A stretch of 64,000 nucleotides of DNA from Paenibacillus taiwanensis DSM 18679 (GTDB taxonomy: Bacteria > Bacillota > Bacilli > Paenibacillales > Paenibacillaceae), in the NCBI RefSeq assembly GCF_000425125.1, contig NZ_KE384306.1:397705-461704 (forward strand), read 5' to 3'. The translations under genes and the position numbers were made by a program. Shown one piece after another: positions 49,361 to 59,368 of the stretch; within the stretch, counting starts at the first letter, position 1; each line of letters opens with the position of its first letter. The notes under the pieces were generated by a model. That model had not been told where the DNA came from, ran no database searches, and saw only the letters and a list, made by a program, of their open reading frames with translations.

Positions 49361-50422
49361 ATGACGGATGAGCACTTGCCATCTAACAATCCTGTAAAAA
49401 GTTCTTGGTCTGCTTGGAAATGGTTTGTTGCCGGATTACTACTTATTTATTTTTTGGTGTTTATGCCTACACCCTATGTCATATATGAGCCAGGCAGTGC
49501 AGAAGCCGTTAAACCGATGGTCGAGGTAGCAGCGGGGGACGATGTGGAGAAGGGTACTTTTATGTTGACTACTGTTAGGCGTACGTATGCCAACATGGCG
49601 CTACTAGCTTGGAGTTCACTGGATAAGAACACCCAGATCGCAAAGAAGGAGGATGCGCTTCAGGGGCGTTCGGAGGCAGAATACTCAACAGCGCTTACCT
49701 TTATGATGAGCGGTTCACAAAGTAATGCGGTTCTTGCTGCTTATAACAAAGTAGGCGTGCCTTATGAGATTGTTAAGCATGGCATTTTTGTCATATACAA
49801 CGATCCGAAAATTGCACACAATGAGTTTGTGACCAACGACCGTATTGATACAATTGAAGGCATTAAAACAAATGGCTATGAGGATATACAAAATGCGCTG
49901 CTCAATCGTAAAGCAGGAGAAACCTTGACGGTGAAGGTGGAGCGAGAAGGTAAATTGATCGATGTAAAAGCAACGCTGGCCGAATTTGTATCTTCTCAAA
50001 GTCCTGACAAAAAGAGGATAGGATTTGGTATTCAGTACGGGGAGAAAAAAGAAATTGTTCCTGATGACAGTGGTAAAAAAATATCATTTAAAGACAGTGA
50101 CATCGGTGGACCTTCCGCAGGGCTGATGTTTACGTTGGAACTGATTAATCGTCTAACACCAGGAGATTTGACACATGGCTATAAAATAGCAGGTACAGGT
50201 GAGATTACGCCTGATGGTCAGGTAGGCATTATCGGAGGCATTCAGCACAAAGTAGTTGCTGCGGACCGTGAAGGTGCTGTTATGTTCCTTGCACCTGAGG
50301 GCAACTATGCTGAAGCGAAGGCGAAGGTGGATACGATGGACACCAAGATGAAGCTGGTGTCTGTGCGCACGCTAGATGATGCATTGCGTGCGCTAGACGA
50401 GCTTGACGCTGCGGGCAAATAA
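49361..50422 (+). CDS. ylbL: Membrane PDZ/Lon-type protease (YlbL/SepM-like)
   Basis: The 353-residue protein has one N-terminal membrane helix (about 19-40), an outer region with a PDZ domain (about 145-225, FVTNDRIDTIEG and LNRKAGETLTVKVER), and a C-terminal Lon-type protease domain. The catalytic Ser is in SDIGGPSAGLMF and the Lys in GGIQHKVVAA. In streptococci SepM trims a competence peptide. In Bacillus YlbL works with CtpA to degrade a cell-division inhibitor. The ATG follows GAGGAGGTAC. Confidence 0.9.
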   Translation: MTDEHLPSNNPVKSSWSAWKWFVAGLLLIYFLVFMPTPYVIYEPGSAEAVKPMVEVAAGDDVEKGTFMLTTVRRTYANMALLAWSSLDKNTQIAKKEDALQGRSEAEYSTALTFMMSGSQSNAVLAAYNKVGVPYEIVKHGIFVIYNDPKIAHNEFVTNDRIDTIEGIKTNGYEDIQNALLNRKAGETLTVKVEREGKLIDVKATLAEFVSSQSPDKKRIGFGIQYGEKKEIVPDDSGKKISFKDSDIGGPSAGLMFTLELINRLTPGDLTHGYKIAGTGEITPDGQVGIIGGIQHKVVAADREGAVMFLAPEGNYAEAKAKVDTMDTKMKLVSVRTLDDALRALDELDAAGK

Positions 50423-50449
50423 GCCGACGGCTTGCCCATCAGCGCCTTG

Positions 50450-51805
50450 TTAAAGGGTGCGGTGCGGCGGCTCATAATAGTCACGCCGCGCTGCGCGCCC
50501 GCTCCAGTGCGGGTGTGCGGCCGCATATACCGCCGTAGCCTGGGCATCGGCGGTGAGTCCGCAGGGGCCGCCAAGACCGCTGTTCTCTCTAGTCATCTGA
50601 TGGATGACAGGGAGGGTAGCGGTCTTCTTCATGCGCTTTAATAGTGCTTGCCCCTTTGGGGTGAAGCCGAGCACTCGAATATATGCAGGCCCTGCTGCCA
50701 AGGCTTGCGGGCCAAAAGCGTCTTTCGTATGTCCAAGCATAATATGGGTCAGCATACGCTGTAGTTTCGTTCTGGTGTACCGTTTTGTTTTGAGTGCTTG
50801 AAGAAGCAAATGTACAGATGGAGCCTCCAGGGTGGACAATTTTTGTATTAAACGATATTCAAGTCCCTCCGTTACCTCCAATATATTCGTTAATTGCTCG
50901 CGTGAATCGACGGACAGCTTGTAAAATAACAAACGTGCGAATGACTCCCAATTCACGGGCAGTCTCTCATGTGACTCCTCCTGTTGCAAAATACGTACAG
51001 TGGAGGCGGGGACGTATCGTGAGATAGGCATGCTCTGCTTCGTGACTCCAGTCCAAGCATCCTCATTATGGCCAAACAAGAGACGTCGAATAGCCGTCGC
51101 GCTTGCAATGGGACTGTTGTTCACCTCCACGTCATGATAGCCTGCTTCTTGTCTCGTAATCGTATAAGCTTTGATCCTGCTGTCTAATCGATGCAGCGCC
51201 ATCATATAATGCAAGCCTAACGAATTGTTAGGCTTATCCAACCAACTTTCTGCCGAAGCAGCCAAGGTGGAATCACCCTCATGAACAGCGTGTGGAAGTG
51301 GTGGTAAGCTGGACTCATGCTCCTGCTGCTCAGAAGGGATGACAGCTGCCTGCTGGCTGTCCTGTGCAGCAAACGCATAAGCAGAAGGATAACTGAATCC
51401 TTTCTTTAGAGCGGCTTGCAGCCGCTGTGAGAATGCGGTTGTCTCGCTAGTCAATTGACGTGCGGCATCGCTTATGGTAGTAATATTGCCGATTTCGCTG
51501 CCGAAGCAGAGCGCATCGACGACGCCTGTTGCATGCAGAGTGGCAACTGCACCAAAAGCAAACCATTCAGCAGGCTGAACGGCATAAGCAACAGGCAATT
51601 CCAGCACAAGATCCACGCCTTGCGCCAGCGCCATATCTGTGCGCGCCCACTTGTCAACCAGAGCAGGCTCGCCACGCTGTAGAAAATGGCCGCTCATGAC
51701 AGCAACCGACGCATCTGCTCCGGCTACGATCTTTGATTGTTGGAGATGATATACATGACCGTTGTGCATCGGATTATATTCGACAATGACGCCGACTGTA
51801 CGCAT
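50450..51805 (-). CDS. tmcAL: tRNA(Met) cytidine acetate ligase TmcAL (YlbM)
   Basis: The 451-residue enzyme activates acetate with ATP and forms N4-acetylcytidine at the wobble base of elongator tRNA(Met). The N-terminal nucleotidyltransferase-like motif is VGVIVEYNPMHNGHVYHL. SGHFLQRGEPALVDKW and a C-terminal RRLLFGHNEDAW-like pattern follow. A low-complexity insert (about 165-205) with Gln, Glu and Pro makes it longer than B. subtilis YlbM (415). The ATG follows GGAGGTCAGC. It converges on ylbL with only 27 bases between stops and no clear terminator. Confidence 0.93.
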   Translation of the reverse strand: MRTVGVIVEYNPMHNGHVYHLQQSKIVAGADASVAVMSGHFLQRGEPALVDKWARTDMALAQGVDLVLELPVAYAVQPAEWFAFGAVATLHATGVVDALCFGSEIGNITTISDAARQLTSETTAFSQRLQAALKKGFSYPSAYAFAAQDSQQAAVIPSEQQEHESSLPPLPHAVHEGDSTLAASAESWLDKPNNSLGLHYMMALHRLDSRIKAYTITRQEAGYHDVEVNNSPIASATAIRRLLFGHNEDAWTGVTKQSMPISRYVPASTVRILQQEESHERLPVNWESFARLLFYKLSVDSREQLTNILEVTEGLEYRLIQKLSTLEAPSVHLLLQALKTKRYTRTKLQRMLTHIMLGHTKDAFGPQALAAGPAYIRVLGFTPKGQALLKRMKKTATLPVIHQMTRENSGLGGPCGLTADAQATAVYAAAHPHWSGRAARRDYYEPPHRTL

Positions 51806-51962
51806 GCTGACCTCCTATTTAATGAACAAATTCCTTCTTATTCCACATCGTCAGACATAAGGAGGCTATTGTTTTTTTGATGAAACTATCATATCATGAA
51901 GCAATCGCGTCCGCACAAATAGGCGGCTGCTATGGTCCTTACAAACTGTCAAACGAATTTGG

Positions 51963-51992
51963 TTGACAAAGCATGAGAATAATCGCTATAAT
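51963..51992 (+). promoter_or_regulatory. Strong SigA promoter of yceD-rpmF
   Basis: TTGACA (51963-51968) and TATAAT (51987-51992) are both perfect consensus hexamers, with an 18-base spacer. Confidence 0.9.
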
Positions 51993-52018
51993 TAATTTTG
52001 TTTGTTTGGAGTGATAAC

Positions 52019-52528
52019 ATGAACTTTTCTTTTCGGGATACCATTAAAGGTCATAAAGTGCATATCCACGACACATTCCGTGCTGATGAAGTCATCAAGG
52101 GACGTAGCGATATTCGCCATATTGAACCGGTTGACGTCGACTTAACTGCTGTATCGGAAAGCGACGACAGAATTGGTGTTAGCGGCCAGTTGAAAGCGGA
52201 TTTGGGTATTATATGCTCACGTTGCTTGACACCGCATACCGAGACGGTTGTCATTCCGTTTCACGAGCAATTTAAGCTGACGGATTCTACTGATCTTCCA
52301 ACAGATGACGAGGATGACGTCATTACATTGACGGATGATCGCGTTGATCTGACACCATATGTGGAGGAAGCGGTGTTCGTTCATTTGCCGTACGCGCCTC
52401 TATGCAGAGAGGACTGTCAGGGCTTGTGCCCGACTTGCGGTTCGAACCGCAACGACAATCCTTGCGGTTGCTCGAATGAACGAATTGATCCGAGACTTGC
52501 AGGGTTGAAAGATTTCTTTAAGAAATAA
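52019..52528 (+). CDS. yceD: DUF177 protein YceD
   Basis: The 169-residue acidic protein belongs to the DUF177/YceD family found next to rpmF in most bacteria and linked to 23S rRNA accumulation. The central pair CSRC (residues in IICSRCLTPH) and the C-terminal CREDCQGLCPTCGSNRN and CGC carry conserved cysteines, which probably hold zinc. The ATG at 52019 follows GGAGTGA by five bases; a TTG at 51998 would place the start in the promoter. It is cotranscribed with rpmF. Confidence 0.92.
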   Translation: MNFSFRDTIKGHKVHIHDTFRADEVIKGRSDIRHIEPVDVDLTAVSESDDRIGVSGQLKADLGIICSRCLTPHTETVVIPFHEQFKLTDSTDLPTDDEDDVITLTDDRVDLTPYVEEAVFVHLPYAPLCREDCQGLCPTCGSNRNDNPCGCSNERIDPRLAGLKDFFKK

Positions 52529-52574
52529 CAACCAACAAAGTTGTAGTACGTAATTTTGGTAAGGAGGTGGGAAC

Positions 52575-52748
52575 ATGGCAGTACCTCAAAGAAGAACGTC
52601 CAAAACACGCCGCGACAAGCGTCGTACTCATTTTAAATTAGAGGTTCCAGGTATGGTCAAGTGCGAACAATGTGGTGAGTTGAAGTTGGCGCATCACGTA
52701 TGTAAAGTTTGCGGAACATACAAAGCAAGAGAGATTATCAAACAATAA
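52575..52748 (+). CDS. rpmF: 50S ribosomal protein L32
   Basis: The 57-residue basic protein begins [19 protein letters not shown] and has a zinc ribbon with Cys-x2-Cys (CEQC) and Cys-x2-Cys (CKVC), so this is the zinc-binding bL32 form. It is part of the large subunit. The ATG follows AAGGAGGTGGGAAC. A strong terminator follows, which separates it from the fapR cluster. It is too short for many ORF filters. Confidence 0.97.
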   Translation: MAVPQRRTSKTRRDKRRTHFKLEVPGMVKCEQCGELKLAHHVCKVCGTYKAREIIKQ

Positions 52749-52800
52749 TCTCATACTTATGGAGTTAGCTGCTGTAAAGTTGCATACCTCCAGAACGGGG

Positions 52801-52839
52801 AAAGTAGTATCTCACTTTGGATGAGGTACTACTTTTTTT
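52801..52839 (+). terminator. Terminator after rpmF
   Basis: AAAGTAGTA pairs with TACTACTTT around a TCTCA/TGAGG inner pairing; seven T end the structure. Confidence 0.85.
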
Positions 52840-52980
52840 GTGTTAGGACGTCTGTATATGTACAGAGGATACTTCCAAAAGGTCCAAAAAATACAGGGAA
52901 GGTCCTAGCTGCTAGAAGGAGTTATGCTCCATTTGTAGGGGGAATTAGTTAAGTTTTGATATAGAACAAAAACTGGCGCT

Positions 52981-53008
52981 TTTCATCGGGCTGATTTTTA
53001 TATATACT
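52981..53008 (+). promoter_or_regulatory. Likely fapR promoter
   Basis: TTTCAT (52981-52986) and TATACT (53003-53008) are 16 bases apart. The expected start lies near 53015, inside the FapR palindrome. Confidence 0.5.
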
Positions 53009-53011
53009 GGT

Positions 53012-53028
53012 TTAGTACCAGGTTCTAA
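53012..53028. promoter_or_regulatory. FapR operator
   Basis: TTAGTACC-A-GGTTCTAA is a 17-bp palindrome with a single mismatch between its arms. It matches the TTAGTACC-type half-site of B. subtilis FapR. It covers the predicted transcription start of the fapR-plsX-fab genes. Confidence 0.8.
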
Positions 53029-53136
53029 GATGTACCTTTAACGCTGTGAGAAATAACAGCTTTAAGGGCTTACGTTACATAGCATACGATAATAAAGTAT
53101 AACTTAACCAATATAGAGCCTTGGAGCGAGGTAAAG

Positions 53137-53757
53137 GTGGTGCGGGACATCGAACGGTTACCGAAACGACAACGGCAGCAGCAGCTTGTTCATATCATTG
53201 AGGATAATCCATTTATTACAGATCAGGAATTGACCCGCATGCTTCGAGTCAGCATACAAACGATTCGACTGGATCGCATGGAGCTTGGTATTCCTGAGTT
53301 GAGGGAACGTCTCAAGTTGATGGCAGAGCGTACTTACGATCAAGTACGATCCTTGCCTCTGCATGAGGTGATTGGTGATATTATCGACTTACAGCTGGAT
53401 AAGAGCGGTATTTCCATCTTTGAAATAAGTGAAGAACATGTGTTTTCCCGTACGCAAATTGCAAGGGGACACCATTTGTTTGCACAAGCAAATTCCTTGG
53501 CTGTGGCGGTTATTAATGATGAGATTGCTCTGACTGCGTCAGCTGACATACGATTTGTGCGCTCAGTTAAGCTGGGAGAGAAATGTATTGCGAAGGCATA
53601 TGTTCGCTCCATCTCGGGCGAGCGCAGCAAGGCTAAAGTGGAAGTGTTTAGTTATGTGGGGGAAGAACTTGTTTTCCAGGGGCACTTTATCATTTTTCGC
53701 TCGACAACAGAGATAGTTAGCGTCGAAGGAGGATACAGTCATGAAGATCGTCATTGA
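53137..53757 (+). CDS. fapR: Transcription factor FapR
   Basis: The 206-residue repressor controls fatty-acid and phospholipid synthesis and is released by malonyl-CoA. An N-terminal DeoR-like helix-turn-helix ([22 protein letters not shown]) binds the operator. A linker helix and a C-terminal hotdog domain (about 70-200) with [14 protein letters not shown] bind the ligand. The gene overlaps plsX by 17 bases, so the two are cotranslated. The start is GTG at 53137 or 53140. An operator lies in its own promoter. Confidence 0.93.
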   Translation: MVRDIERLPKRQRQQQLVHIIEDNPFITDQELTRMLRVSIQTIRLDRMELGIPELRERLKLMAERTYDQVRSLPLHEVIGDIIDLQLDKSGISIFEISEEHVFSRTQIARGHHLFAQANSLAVAVINDEIALTASADIRFVRSVKLGEKCIAKAYVRSISGERSKAKVEVFSYVGEELVFQGHFIIFRSTTEIVSVEGGYSHEDRH

Positions 53758-54739
53758 TGCAATGGGTGGAGACAACGCCCCGCAAAGTAATGTGGAGGGC
53801 GCGTGTGAAGCTGCGCGCAACTGGAAAGATATTGAGATTGTGCTTGTCGGTGATGAGGCGCAAATGAAACCGTTTATGCAGCAAGCGCCAGCTAACATAA
53901 CGGTTGTGCATACAGAAGAACGGATTGAGCCGGATGATGAGCCGGTTAAGGCGGTGCGCCGTAAGAAAGGCGCATCTATGGTTATGGCAGGCCGGATGGT
54001 AAAAGAGGGCGAAGCCGATTGCATGATATCAGCCGGTAATACGGGGGCACTCATGACAACAGGGTTGCTCGTTGTAGGCCGGATGGATGGAGTGGAGCGC
54101 CCTGCGTTGGCGCCAATGATTCCAACGATGGATGGCAGAGGCGTCCTGGCACTTGATCTAGGGGCCAATATGGATGCAAAGCCGGAGCATTTGTTGCAAT
54201 ACGCGCTGATGGGCAGTATTTATCGCGCAAAGGTGCATGGTATTGAGAGACCTCGAATCGGGCTGCTTAACGTTGGCACAGAAGCAAGAAAAGGGAATGA
54301 TTTGACCAAAGAAGTGTATCCGATGCTGGAAAAGGCATCTATACATTTTGTTGGAAATGTAGAAGCAAGAGATGTGTTAGAAAGCAATTGTGATGTGCTG
54401 GTGTGTGATGGATTTGTTGGTAATATTATGTTGAAATCGTTGGAAGGAACGGCTGGTTCCTTGTTTGGGGTATTAAAGCGTGAGTTTACACGTAATTGGA
54501 TGACCAAGCTCGCAGCAGCGGTGCTGATGCCTGCCTTGAAACGACTAAAGAAGACGATGGATTACAAAGAACATGGCGGTGCGCCGTTATTAGGATTGAA
54601 CGGACTTGTAATCAAGGCGCATGGCTCATCAGACAGCAGGGCGATGCTGAATGCAATTAGACAAGCCCGTACAGCCTTGCAGCATGATTTGATTGGTACA
54701 ATCTCTGCTGAGATTAACGGGAATACTAGCGGGAAGTGA
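53741..54739 (+). CDS. plsX: Phosphate acyltransferase PlsX
   Basis: The 332-residue peripheral membrane enzyme makes acyl-phosphate from acyl-ACP, the first step to phosphatidic acid. Signatures are [10 protein letters not shown] at the N-terminus, [28 protein letters not shown] and [11 protein letters not shown]. The ATG lies six bases after GGAGGATA inside the end of fapR. fapR-plsX-fabH/fabD-fabG is the common order in Firmicutes. Confidence 0.96.
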   Translation: MKIVIDAMGGDNAPQSNVEGACEAARNWKDIEIVLVGDEAQMKPFMQQAPANITVVHTEERIEPDDEPVKAVRRKKGASMVMAGRMVKEGEADCMISAGNTGALMTTGLLVVGRMDGVERPALAPMIPTMDGRGVLALDLGANMDAKPEHLLQYALMGSIYRAKVHGIERPRIGLLNVGTEARKGNDLTKEVYPMLEKASIHFVGNVEARDVLESNCDVLVCDGFVGNIMLKSLEGTAGSLFGVLKREFTRNWMTKLAAAVLMPALKRLKKTMDYKEHGGAPLLGLNGLVIKAHGSSDSRAMLNAIRQARTALQHDLIGTISAEINGNTSGK

Positions 54740-54749
54740 GTGATAGACA

Positions 54750-55736
54750 GTGAACATGCGATCAGTGGGGATCATTGGAACAGGGAAGTATGTGCCTGAG
54801 CGTATCTTAACAAACGAAGATCTGGCGCAATTAGTAGATACAAACGATGAGTGGATCGTCAGCCGTACAGGGATGAAGGAGAGACGTATTGCGGCAGAGC
54901 ATGAGGCAACATCAGATTTGGCTTACAAGGCTGCCGTGCGGGCTCTTGAATCGTCTGGCATAACGGCTGAACAGTTAGACTTGATCGTTGTATGTACGGT
55001 TACGCCTGATATGGCGTTCCCGTCAACGGCGTGCCTGGTCCAAGAGAAGCTTGGTGCTAAGAAAGCTGCTGCATTTGATCTATCGGCTGCTTGCGCAGGA
55101 TTTATATACGGGTTGGCAACTGCCTCTAATTTTGTCAAAACGGGCATTTATAATTATACATTGGTAATCGGTGCAGAGTGTTTGTCCCGAATTACCGATT
55201 ACACGGATCGCAATACGTGTGTATTGTTTGGAGACGGTGCAGGTGCAGCGGTGCTTGGTCCTGTAGCAGATGGACGAGGCTTCCAATCCTTTGAGCTTGG
55301 CGCGGACGGTACGGGACAAGAACTGTTAAAAATCGAAGGTGGCGGATCACGACTTCCGGCTTCCGTTGAGACGTTGGAAGACAAGCGCCATTATATTTAT
55401 ATGAATGGACGGGAAGTATTTAAGTTTGCGGTACGTATAATGGGCAGTGCTGCTGAGGAAGCACTGGCTAAGGCAGGTAAGACCAAAGAAGATATCGATT
55501 TGTTCATTCCGCATCAAGCCAATATGCGTATCATTCAATCGGCTATTGAACGATTGCATGTACCAGTGGAGAAGTGTGTGATCAATTTACCGCGCTATGC
55601 GAACACTTCCGCTGCATCGATTCCGATTGCTTTGGCGGAGGCTGCTGAGGAAGGACGACTATCGGAAGGTGATACTGTCGTATTAGTCGGCTTTGGTGGC
55701 GGGCTAACGTGGGGCGCTTCTGTTATTACGTGGTAG
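54750..55736 (+). CDS. fabH: Beta-ketoacyl-ACP synthase III
   Basis: The 328-residue thiolase-fold enzyme starts fatty-acid synthesis by joining acyl-CoA with malonyl-ACP. Catalytic residues are Cys115 ([10 protein letters not shown]), His in IPHQANMRI and Asn in [10 protein letters not shown]. Branched-chain primers are expected in this lineage but cannot be read off. GTG at 54750 is favoured by GAGTGAT five bases upstream; ATG at 54756 gives an N-terminus closer to B. subtilis FabH. It begins 10 bases after plsX. Confidence 0.95.
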   Translation: MNMRSVGIIGTGKYVPERILTNEDLAQLVDTNDEWIVSRTGMKERRIAAEHEATSDLAYKAAVRALESSGITAEQLDLIVVCTVTPDMAFPSTACLVQEKLGAKKAAAFDLSAACAGFIYGLATASNFVKTGIYNYTLVIGAECLSRITDYTDRNTCVLFGDGAGAAVLGPVADGRGFQSFELGADGTGQELLKIEGGGSRLPASVETLEDKRHYIYMNGREVFKFAVRIMGSAAEEALAKAGKTKEDIDLFIPHQANMRIIQSAIERLHVPVEKCVINLPRYANTSAASIPIALAEAAEEGRLSEGDTVVLVGFGGGLTWGASVITW

Positions 55737-55805
55737 CTTGCATTAACGAGGGCCGTATTTTCAGCACCTCATCATTAAGATATCGTCAAGGTAGAAGGAG
55801 TGGAC

Positions 55806-56735
55806 ATGTTGGGTAAAGTAGCATTTGTGTTTCCCGGTCAAGGCGCACAGGCTGTAGGGATGGGACATGACGTTTATGAAAATGTTGCGGCGTCGCGGGA
55901 AGTGTTTGACATCGCTAACCGGGTGCTTGAATACTCGCTATCCGATCTGATCTTTAATGGTCCGGAAAATCTGCTCAAGCAAACGGCCAATACGCAGCCT
56001 GCGCTGCTTACGACAAGTTATGCACTGTATAAAGCCTTTGAAGAAAAGGGCATTCGACCGGATTTTGTTGCAGGTCATAGCCTTGGGGAGTACAGTGCGC
56101 TTGTAGTGGCGGGAGTCATGAAATTCGAAGAGGCGGTAGCAGTTGTACGCAAGCGTGGACAATTCATGGAAGAGGCAGTTCCAAATGGAGAAGGCGCGAT
56201 GGCGGCTGTGCTTGGTGCTGACCGTGTTAATTTGGGTGCATTGTGTGATGACATTACGGCATATACAGCACCTGTTGAAATGGCAAATGTAAATTGCCCA
56301 GGGCAAATTGTCATCTCTGGGTCTACGGCAGGTGTACAAGCAGTCGTGGAACGCGGCAAGGAAATCGGCGCAAAGCGTGTTATTCCACTTGAAGTAAGCG
56401 GCCCATTTCATTCAACCTTGATGAAGCCGGCAGCTGAGCGTTTGGAAGCTGCTTTGAGTGAACTAGACCTTCGTGACACCGACATACAGGTAGTCTCGAA
56501 CGTATCCGCACGCCCTGAGCAGTCAGCTGAACGTATTCGCGAATTACTTATAGAGCAGGTATGTTCTCCGGTATTATGGGAGGATAGCGTGCAGTATATG
56601 ATTGAGCAAGGCGTAGACACTTTTATTGAAATTGGGTCAGGTACGGTGCTTGCAGGGCTGATCAAGAAAATTGATCGTTCTGTTAAAGTTGTGTCGATTA
56701 ATAGCTTGGAAGCTATTCAAGCTTTTGAAGGGTGA
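55806..56735 (+). CDS. fabD: Malonyl-CoA-ACP transacylase
   Basis: The 309-residue enzyme moves malonyl from CoA to ACP. The nucleophile is Ser92 (GHSLGEYSAL), preceded by FVFPGQGAQAVGMG; Arg is in RKRGQFM and His in GPFHSTLM. The ATG at 55806 follows AAGGAGTGG by five bases; the GTG at 55800 is in the SD. It is 69 bases after fabH and followed by a hairpin before fabG. Confidence 0.96.
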   Translation: MLGKVAFVFPGQGAQAVGMGHDVYENVAASREVFDIANRVLEYSLSDLIFNGPENLLKQTANTQPALLTTSYALYKAFEEKGIRPDFVAGHSLGEYSALVVAGVMKFEEAVAVVRKRGQFMEEAVPNGEGAMAAVLGADRVNLGALCDDITAYTAPVEMANVNCPGQIVISGSTAGVQAVVERGKEIGAKRVIPLEVSGPFHSTLMKPAAERLEAALSELDLRDTDIQVVSNVSARPEQSAERIRELLIEQVCSPVLWEDSVQYMIEQGVDTFIEIGSGTVLAGLIKKIDRSVKVVSINSLEAIQAFEG

Positions 56736-56824
56736 CAGAGTAATCTTTCAGAAATAGGCTGGCAAGCTTTTGATCATGAAGCGATTACGACGTAATTTAA
56801 TAGCTGCATGACAACTAAACTATG

Positions 56825-56853
56825 CGGGCATACCCCGCTGCGGAGTATGCCCG
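56825..56853 (+). other. Strong intercistronic hairpin between fabD and fabG
   Basis: CGGGCATAC/GTATGCCCG forms a perfect 9-bp stem, extended inside by CCG/CGG after one mismatch. No T run follows, so it is more likely an mRNA-processing or stability element than a terminator. Confidence 0.6.
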
Positions 56854-56877
56854 TAAATGGGTCAAGGAGGGTAAAGG

Positions 56878-57624
56878 ATGTCCAATGTGGAAGGTAAAGT
56901 GGCACTTGTCACCGGCGCATCCCGTGGAATCGGACGCGCAATCGCCATATCGTTGGCGGCTGCCGGAGCCGATGTTGTGGTGAACTATGCTGGCAGCACT
57001 GCCGCTGCATCCGAAACTGTCGCGTCTATTGAAGCGATGGGACGCCGCGCCATTGCGGTGCAAGCGAATGTTGGGAAGGCTGAAGAGGCAGAGCAACTGG
57101 TGAAGACGACGTTGGAGCAATTTGGACGCGTTGACATTCTTGTGAATAATGCCGGCATTACAAGAGATAATTTAATTATGCGGATGAAAGAGGAAGAATT
57201 CGATCAAGTCATTGAAACGAATCTGAAAGGCGTATTTAATTGCCTGAAGGCTGTTACAAGACCGATGATGAAGCAACGCTCGGGCCGCATTATTAATATT
57301 TCTTCCGTAGTCGGAGTGCTCGGAAATGCAGGGCAAGCCAACTATGTAGCAGCCAAAGCAGGAGTCATCGGCTTAACGAAGGCTTCGGCACGTGAACTGG
57401 CTTCGCGAGGCATTACTGTGAACTGTGTAGCCCCAGGCTTCATTGAAACGGAAATGACCGATGTGTTGTCAGATGACATGAAGGCACAACTGTTGGCGGG
57501 TATTCCACTAGCTAGACTCGGCCAACCTGAGGACATCGCCAAAGCCGTGTTGTTCCTTGCATCCGAAGATGCACAGTACATGACTGGCCAGACACTTCAT
57601 GTTGATGGCGGTATGTATATGTAA
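56878..57624 (+). CDS. fabG: 3-oxoacyl-ACP reductase
   Basis: The 248-residue SDR reduces 3-oxoacyl-ACP with NADPH. It has [13 protein letters not shown] for the cofactor, [15 protein letters not shown], a Ser in INISSVVG, and the Tyr-x3-Lys pair in [29 protein letters not shown] is the FabG end. The ATG follows CAAGGAGGG by six bases. Its position between fabD and acpP fixes the function beyond general SDR similarity. Confidence 0.96.
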   Translation: MSNVEGKVALVTGASRGIGRAIAISLAAAGADVVVNYAGSTAAASETVASIEAMGRRAIAVQANVGKAEEAEQLVKTTLEQFGRVDILVNNAGITRDNLIMRMKEEEFDQVIETNLKGVFNCLKAVTRPMMKQRSGRIINISSVVGVLGNAGQANYVAAKAGVIGLTKASARELASRGITVNCVAPGFIETEMTDVLSDDMKAQLLAGIPLARLGQPEDIAKAVLFLASEDAQYMTGQTLHVDGGMYM

Positions 57625-57679
57625 GGCTTACCAGTCTATGTTTCATAGACTTTGAGCATTTTTTGTTAGCTATGTTGTA

Positions 57680-57708
57680 TGGCAATTTAAAAAGTTTTCT
57701 CGTATAAT
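57680..57708 (+). promoter_or_regulatory. Possible internal promoter before acpP
   Basis: TATAAT (57703-57708) is perfect, but the -35 at 17 bases (TGGCAA) matches only 3 of 6. It would add acpP transcripts beyond the main operon. Confidence 0.4.
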
Positions 57709-57729
57709 ACCAAAGAGGAGGTGAACCGG

Positions 57730-57966
57730 ATGTCTGCTGAAGTATTTGAGCGTGTAAAGCGTATCGTCATTGAGCGTCTTGGCGTTGACGAAGCTGAAGT
57801 TACTCTCGAAGCATCTTTTAAGGATGATCTTGGCGCTGATTCCCTCGATGTGGTGGAATTGGTAATGGAATTAGAAGATGAGTTTGATATGGAAATCTCT
57901 GATGAAGATGCAGAGAAGATTACATCAGTTGGTGAAGTAGTCAACTACATACAATCTCATACGTAA
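57730..57966 (+). CDS. acpP: Acyl carrier protein
   Basis: The 78-residue acidic four-helix protein carries the growing acyl chain on a phosphopantetheine attached at Ser38 in [15 protein letters not shown]. The N-terminus [17 protein letters not shown] and the tail [11 protein letters not shown] are standard. The ATG at 57730 follows GAGGAGGTG by five bases; the GTG at 57721 is in the SD. It is flanked by fabG and fabF. Confidence 0.97.
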   Translation: MSAEVFERVKRIVIERLGVDEAEVTLEASFKDDLGADSLDVVELVMELEDEFDMEISDEDAEKITSVGEVVNYIQSHT

Positions 57967-57980
57967 GATTGTTGAAAATG

Positions 57981-58010
57981 AGTCCCGTTCGTACGTAACG
58001 TAACGGGACT
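57981..58010 (+). other. Hairpin after acpP
   Basis: AGTCCCGTT pairs perfectly with AACGGGACT; TCTCCTCATT follows, a poor T tract. It may act as a partial terminator or protect the abundant acpP message. Confidence 0.5.
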
Positions 58011-58114
58011 TCTCCTCATTAATGGAATGGAATAAGTAGTCATGGTATTACGCTACAAATGATACCATGCGTTGAAATATATTCGGGAACTGAAATAGGC
58101 TGAGGTGATTTCGA

Positions 58115-59356
58115 TTGAAGCAAAACAGGGTTGTAGTGACCGGTATGGGTGTTGTAACTGCCCTCGGTTCGGACCTTGCCACGTTTTGGAATAATCTAGT
58201 AGAAGGCAAGTCGGGAATATCCTTAATCGAGGCATTTGATGTGTCGGATTATCCGACCAAGATTGCAGCGTCCGTCAAGGACTTTAATCCGGAAGCATAC
58301 ATGGATAAGAAGGAAGCGCGTCGTATGGACCGCTTCGTTCAGTTCGCTGTTGCAGCTAGTGTTATGGCACTGGAAGATGCAAAGTTGAACGTAAGAGAGC
58401 AGACAGACCCAGAACGTGTCGGCGTTATCGTCGGTTCGGGCATCGGTGGTTTAGGGACATGGGAAGATCAGCATACGGCCCTGATGGAGAAAGGCCCTAA
58501 GCGTGTGAGTCCATTCTTTATTCCAATGATGATTGCCAACATGGCTTCGGGACAAGTGTCCATGACCGTTGGAGCTAAGGGGCCTAACACGGCGGCAGTA
58601 TCGGCTTGCGCCACAGGCACGCATTCCATTGGTGATGCATTTAAGATCATTCAACGTGGTGATGCTGACGTGATGATATGCGGCGGTGCCGAAGCAACGA
58701 TTCGCCCACTTGGTATGGCGGGTTTCTGCTCGATGCGTGCGATGTCGACACGCATCGAGGAGCCAGCACGTGCTAGCCGCCCGTTCGACACCGAACGAGA
58801 CGGCTTTATTATGGGCGAAGGTTCCGGCGTACTGGTTATTGAGTCGCTCGAACATGCGGTAGCACGTGGAGCCCATATTTATGCCGAGATCATTGGCTAC
58901 GGTATGAGTGCCGATGCACATCACATGACAGAGCCAGATCCGACAGGACCTGCTCATTGCATGAGACGTGCGCTGAAGGATGCAGGTTTGAATCCAGAGG
59001 ACATTGATTATATCAATGCTCACGGTACATCGACTCCGGTAGGGGACAAGTCAGAAACAACTGCGATCAAGCATACGTTTGGTGATTATGCTTACAACGT
59101 AGCGATCAGTTCCACAAAGTCCATGACAGGGCATCTGCTTGGTGCAGCCGGTGGTGTGGAAGCAGTTATATGTGGTCTTGTATTGGAGAAGGGTTGTATA
59201 CCTCCTACGATTAACCTCGAGAATCCAGACCCACTATGTGATCTGGATTATGTACCAAATGTTGCGCGTCATGTTGATGTCAACGTAGCGATGTCTAACT
59301 CGTTTGGCTTTGGCGGACACAATGCAACGCTAGTATTAAAGAAATACGAAGCATAA
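58115..59356 (+). CDS. fabF: Beta-ketoacyl-ACP synthase II
   Basis: The 413-residue condensing enzyme elongates acyl-ACP with malonyl-ACP. Catalytic residues are Cys165 ([12 protein letters not shown]), the His in [11 protein letters not shown] and the His in [18 protein letters not shown] start five bases after GAGGTGAT gives [14 protein letters not shown], the usual N-terminus. The next gene, rnc, starts 12 bases later. Confidence 0.96.
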   Translation: MKQNRVVVTGMGVVTALGSDLATFWNNLVEGKSGISLIEAFDVSDYPTKIAASVKDFNPEAYMDKKEARRMDRFVQFAVAASVMALEDAKLNVREQTDPERVGVIVGSGIGGLGTWEDQHTALMEKGPKRVSPFFIPMMIANMASGQVSMTVGAKGPNTAAVSACATGTHSIGDAFKIIQRGDADVMICGGAEATIRPLGMAGFCSMRAMSTRIEEPARASRPFDTERDGFIMGEGSGVLVIESLEHAVARGAHIYAEIIGYGMSADAHHMTEPDPTGPAHCMRRALKDAGLNPEDIDYINAHGTSTPVGDKSETTAIKHTFGDYAYNVAISSTKSMTGHLLGAAGGVEAVICGLVLEKGCIPPTINLENPDPLCDLDYVPNVARHVDVNVAMSNSFGFGGHNATLVLKKYEA

Positions 59357-59368
59357 GGGGTCAGGCAG

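Larger units (their letters stand above)
52749..53136. other. Intergenic region before fapR
   Basis: It holds the rpmF terminator, the fapR promoter and the FapR operator. No gene is supported. Confidence 0.6.

Noticed and set aside
50423-50449. Terminator between convergent ylbL and tmcAL
   Set aside because: Only 27 bases separate the stops and no stem with a T run was found; transcripts may overlap.
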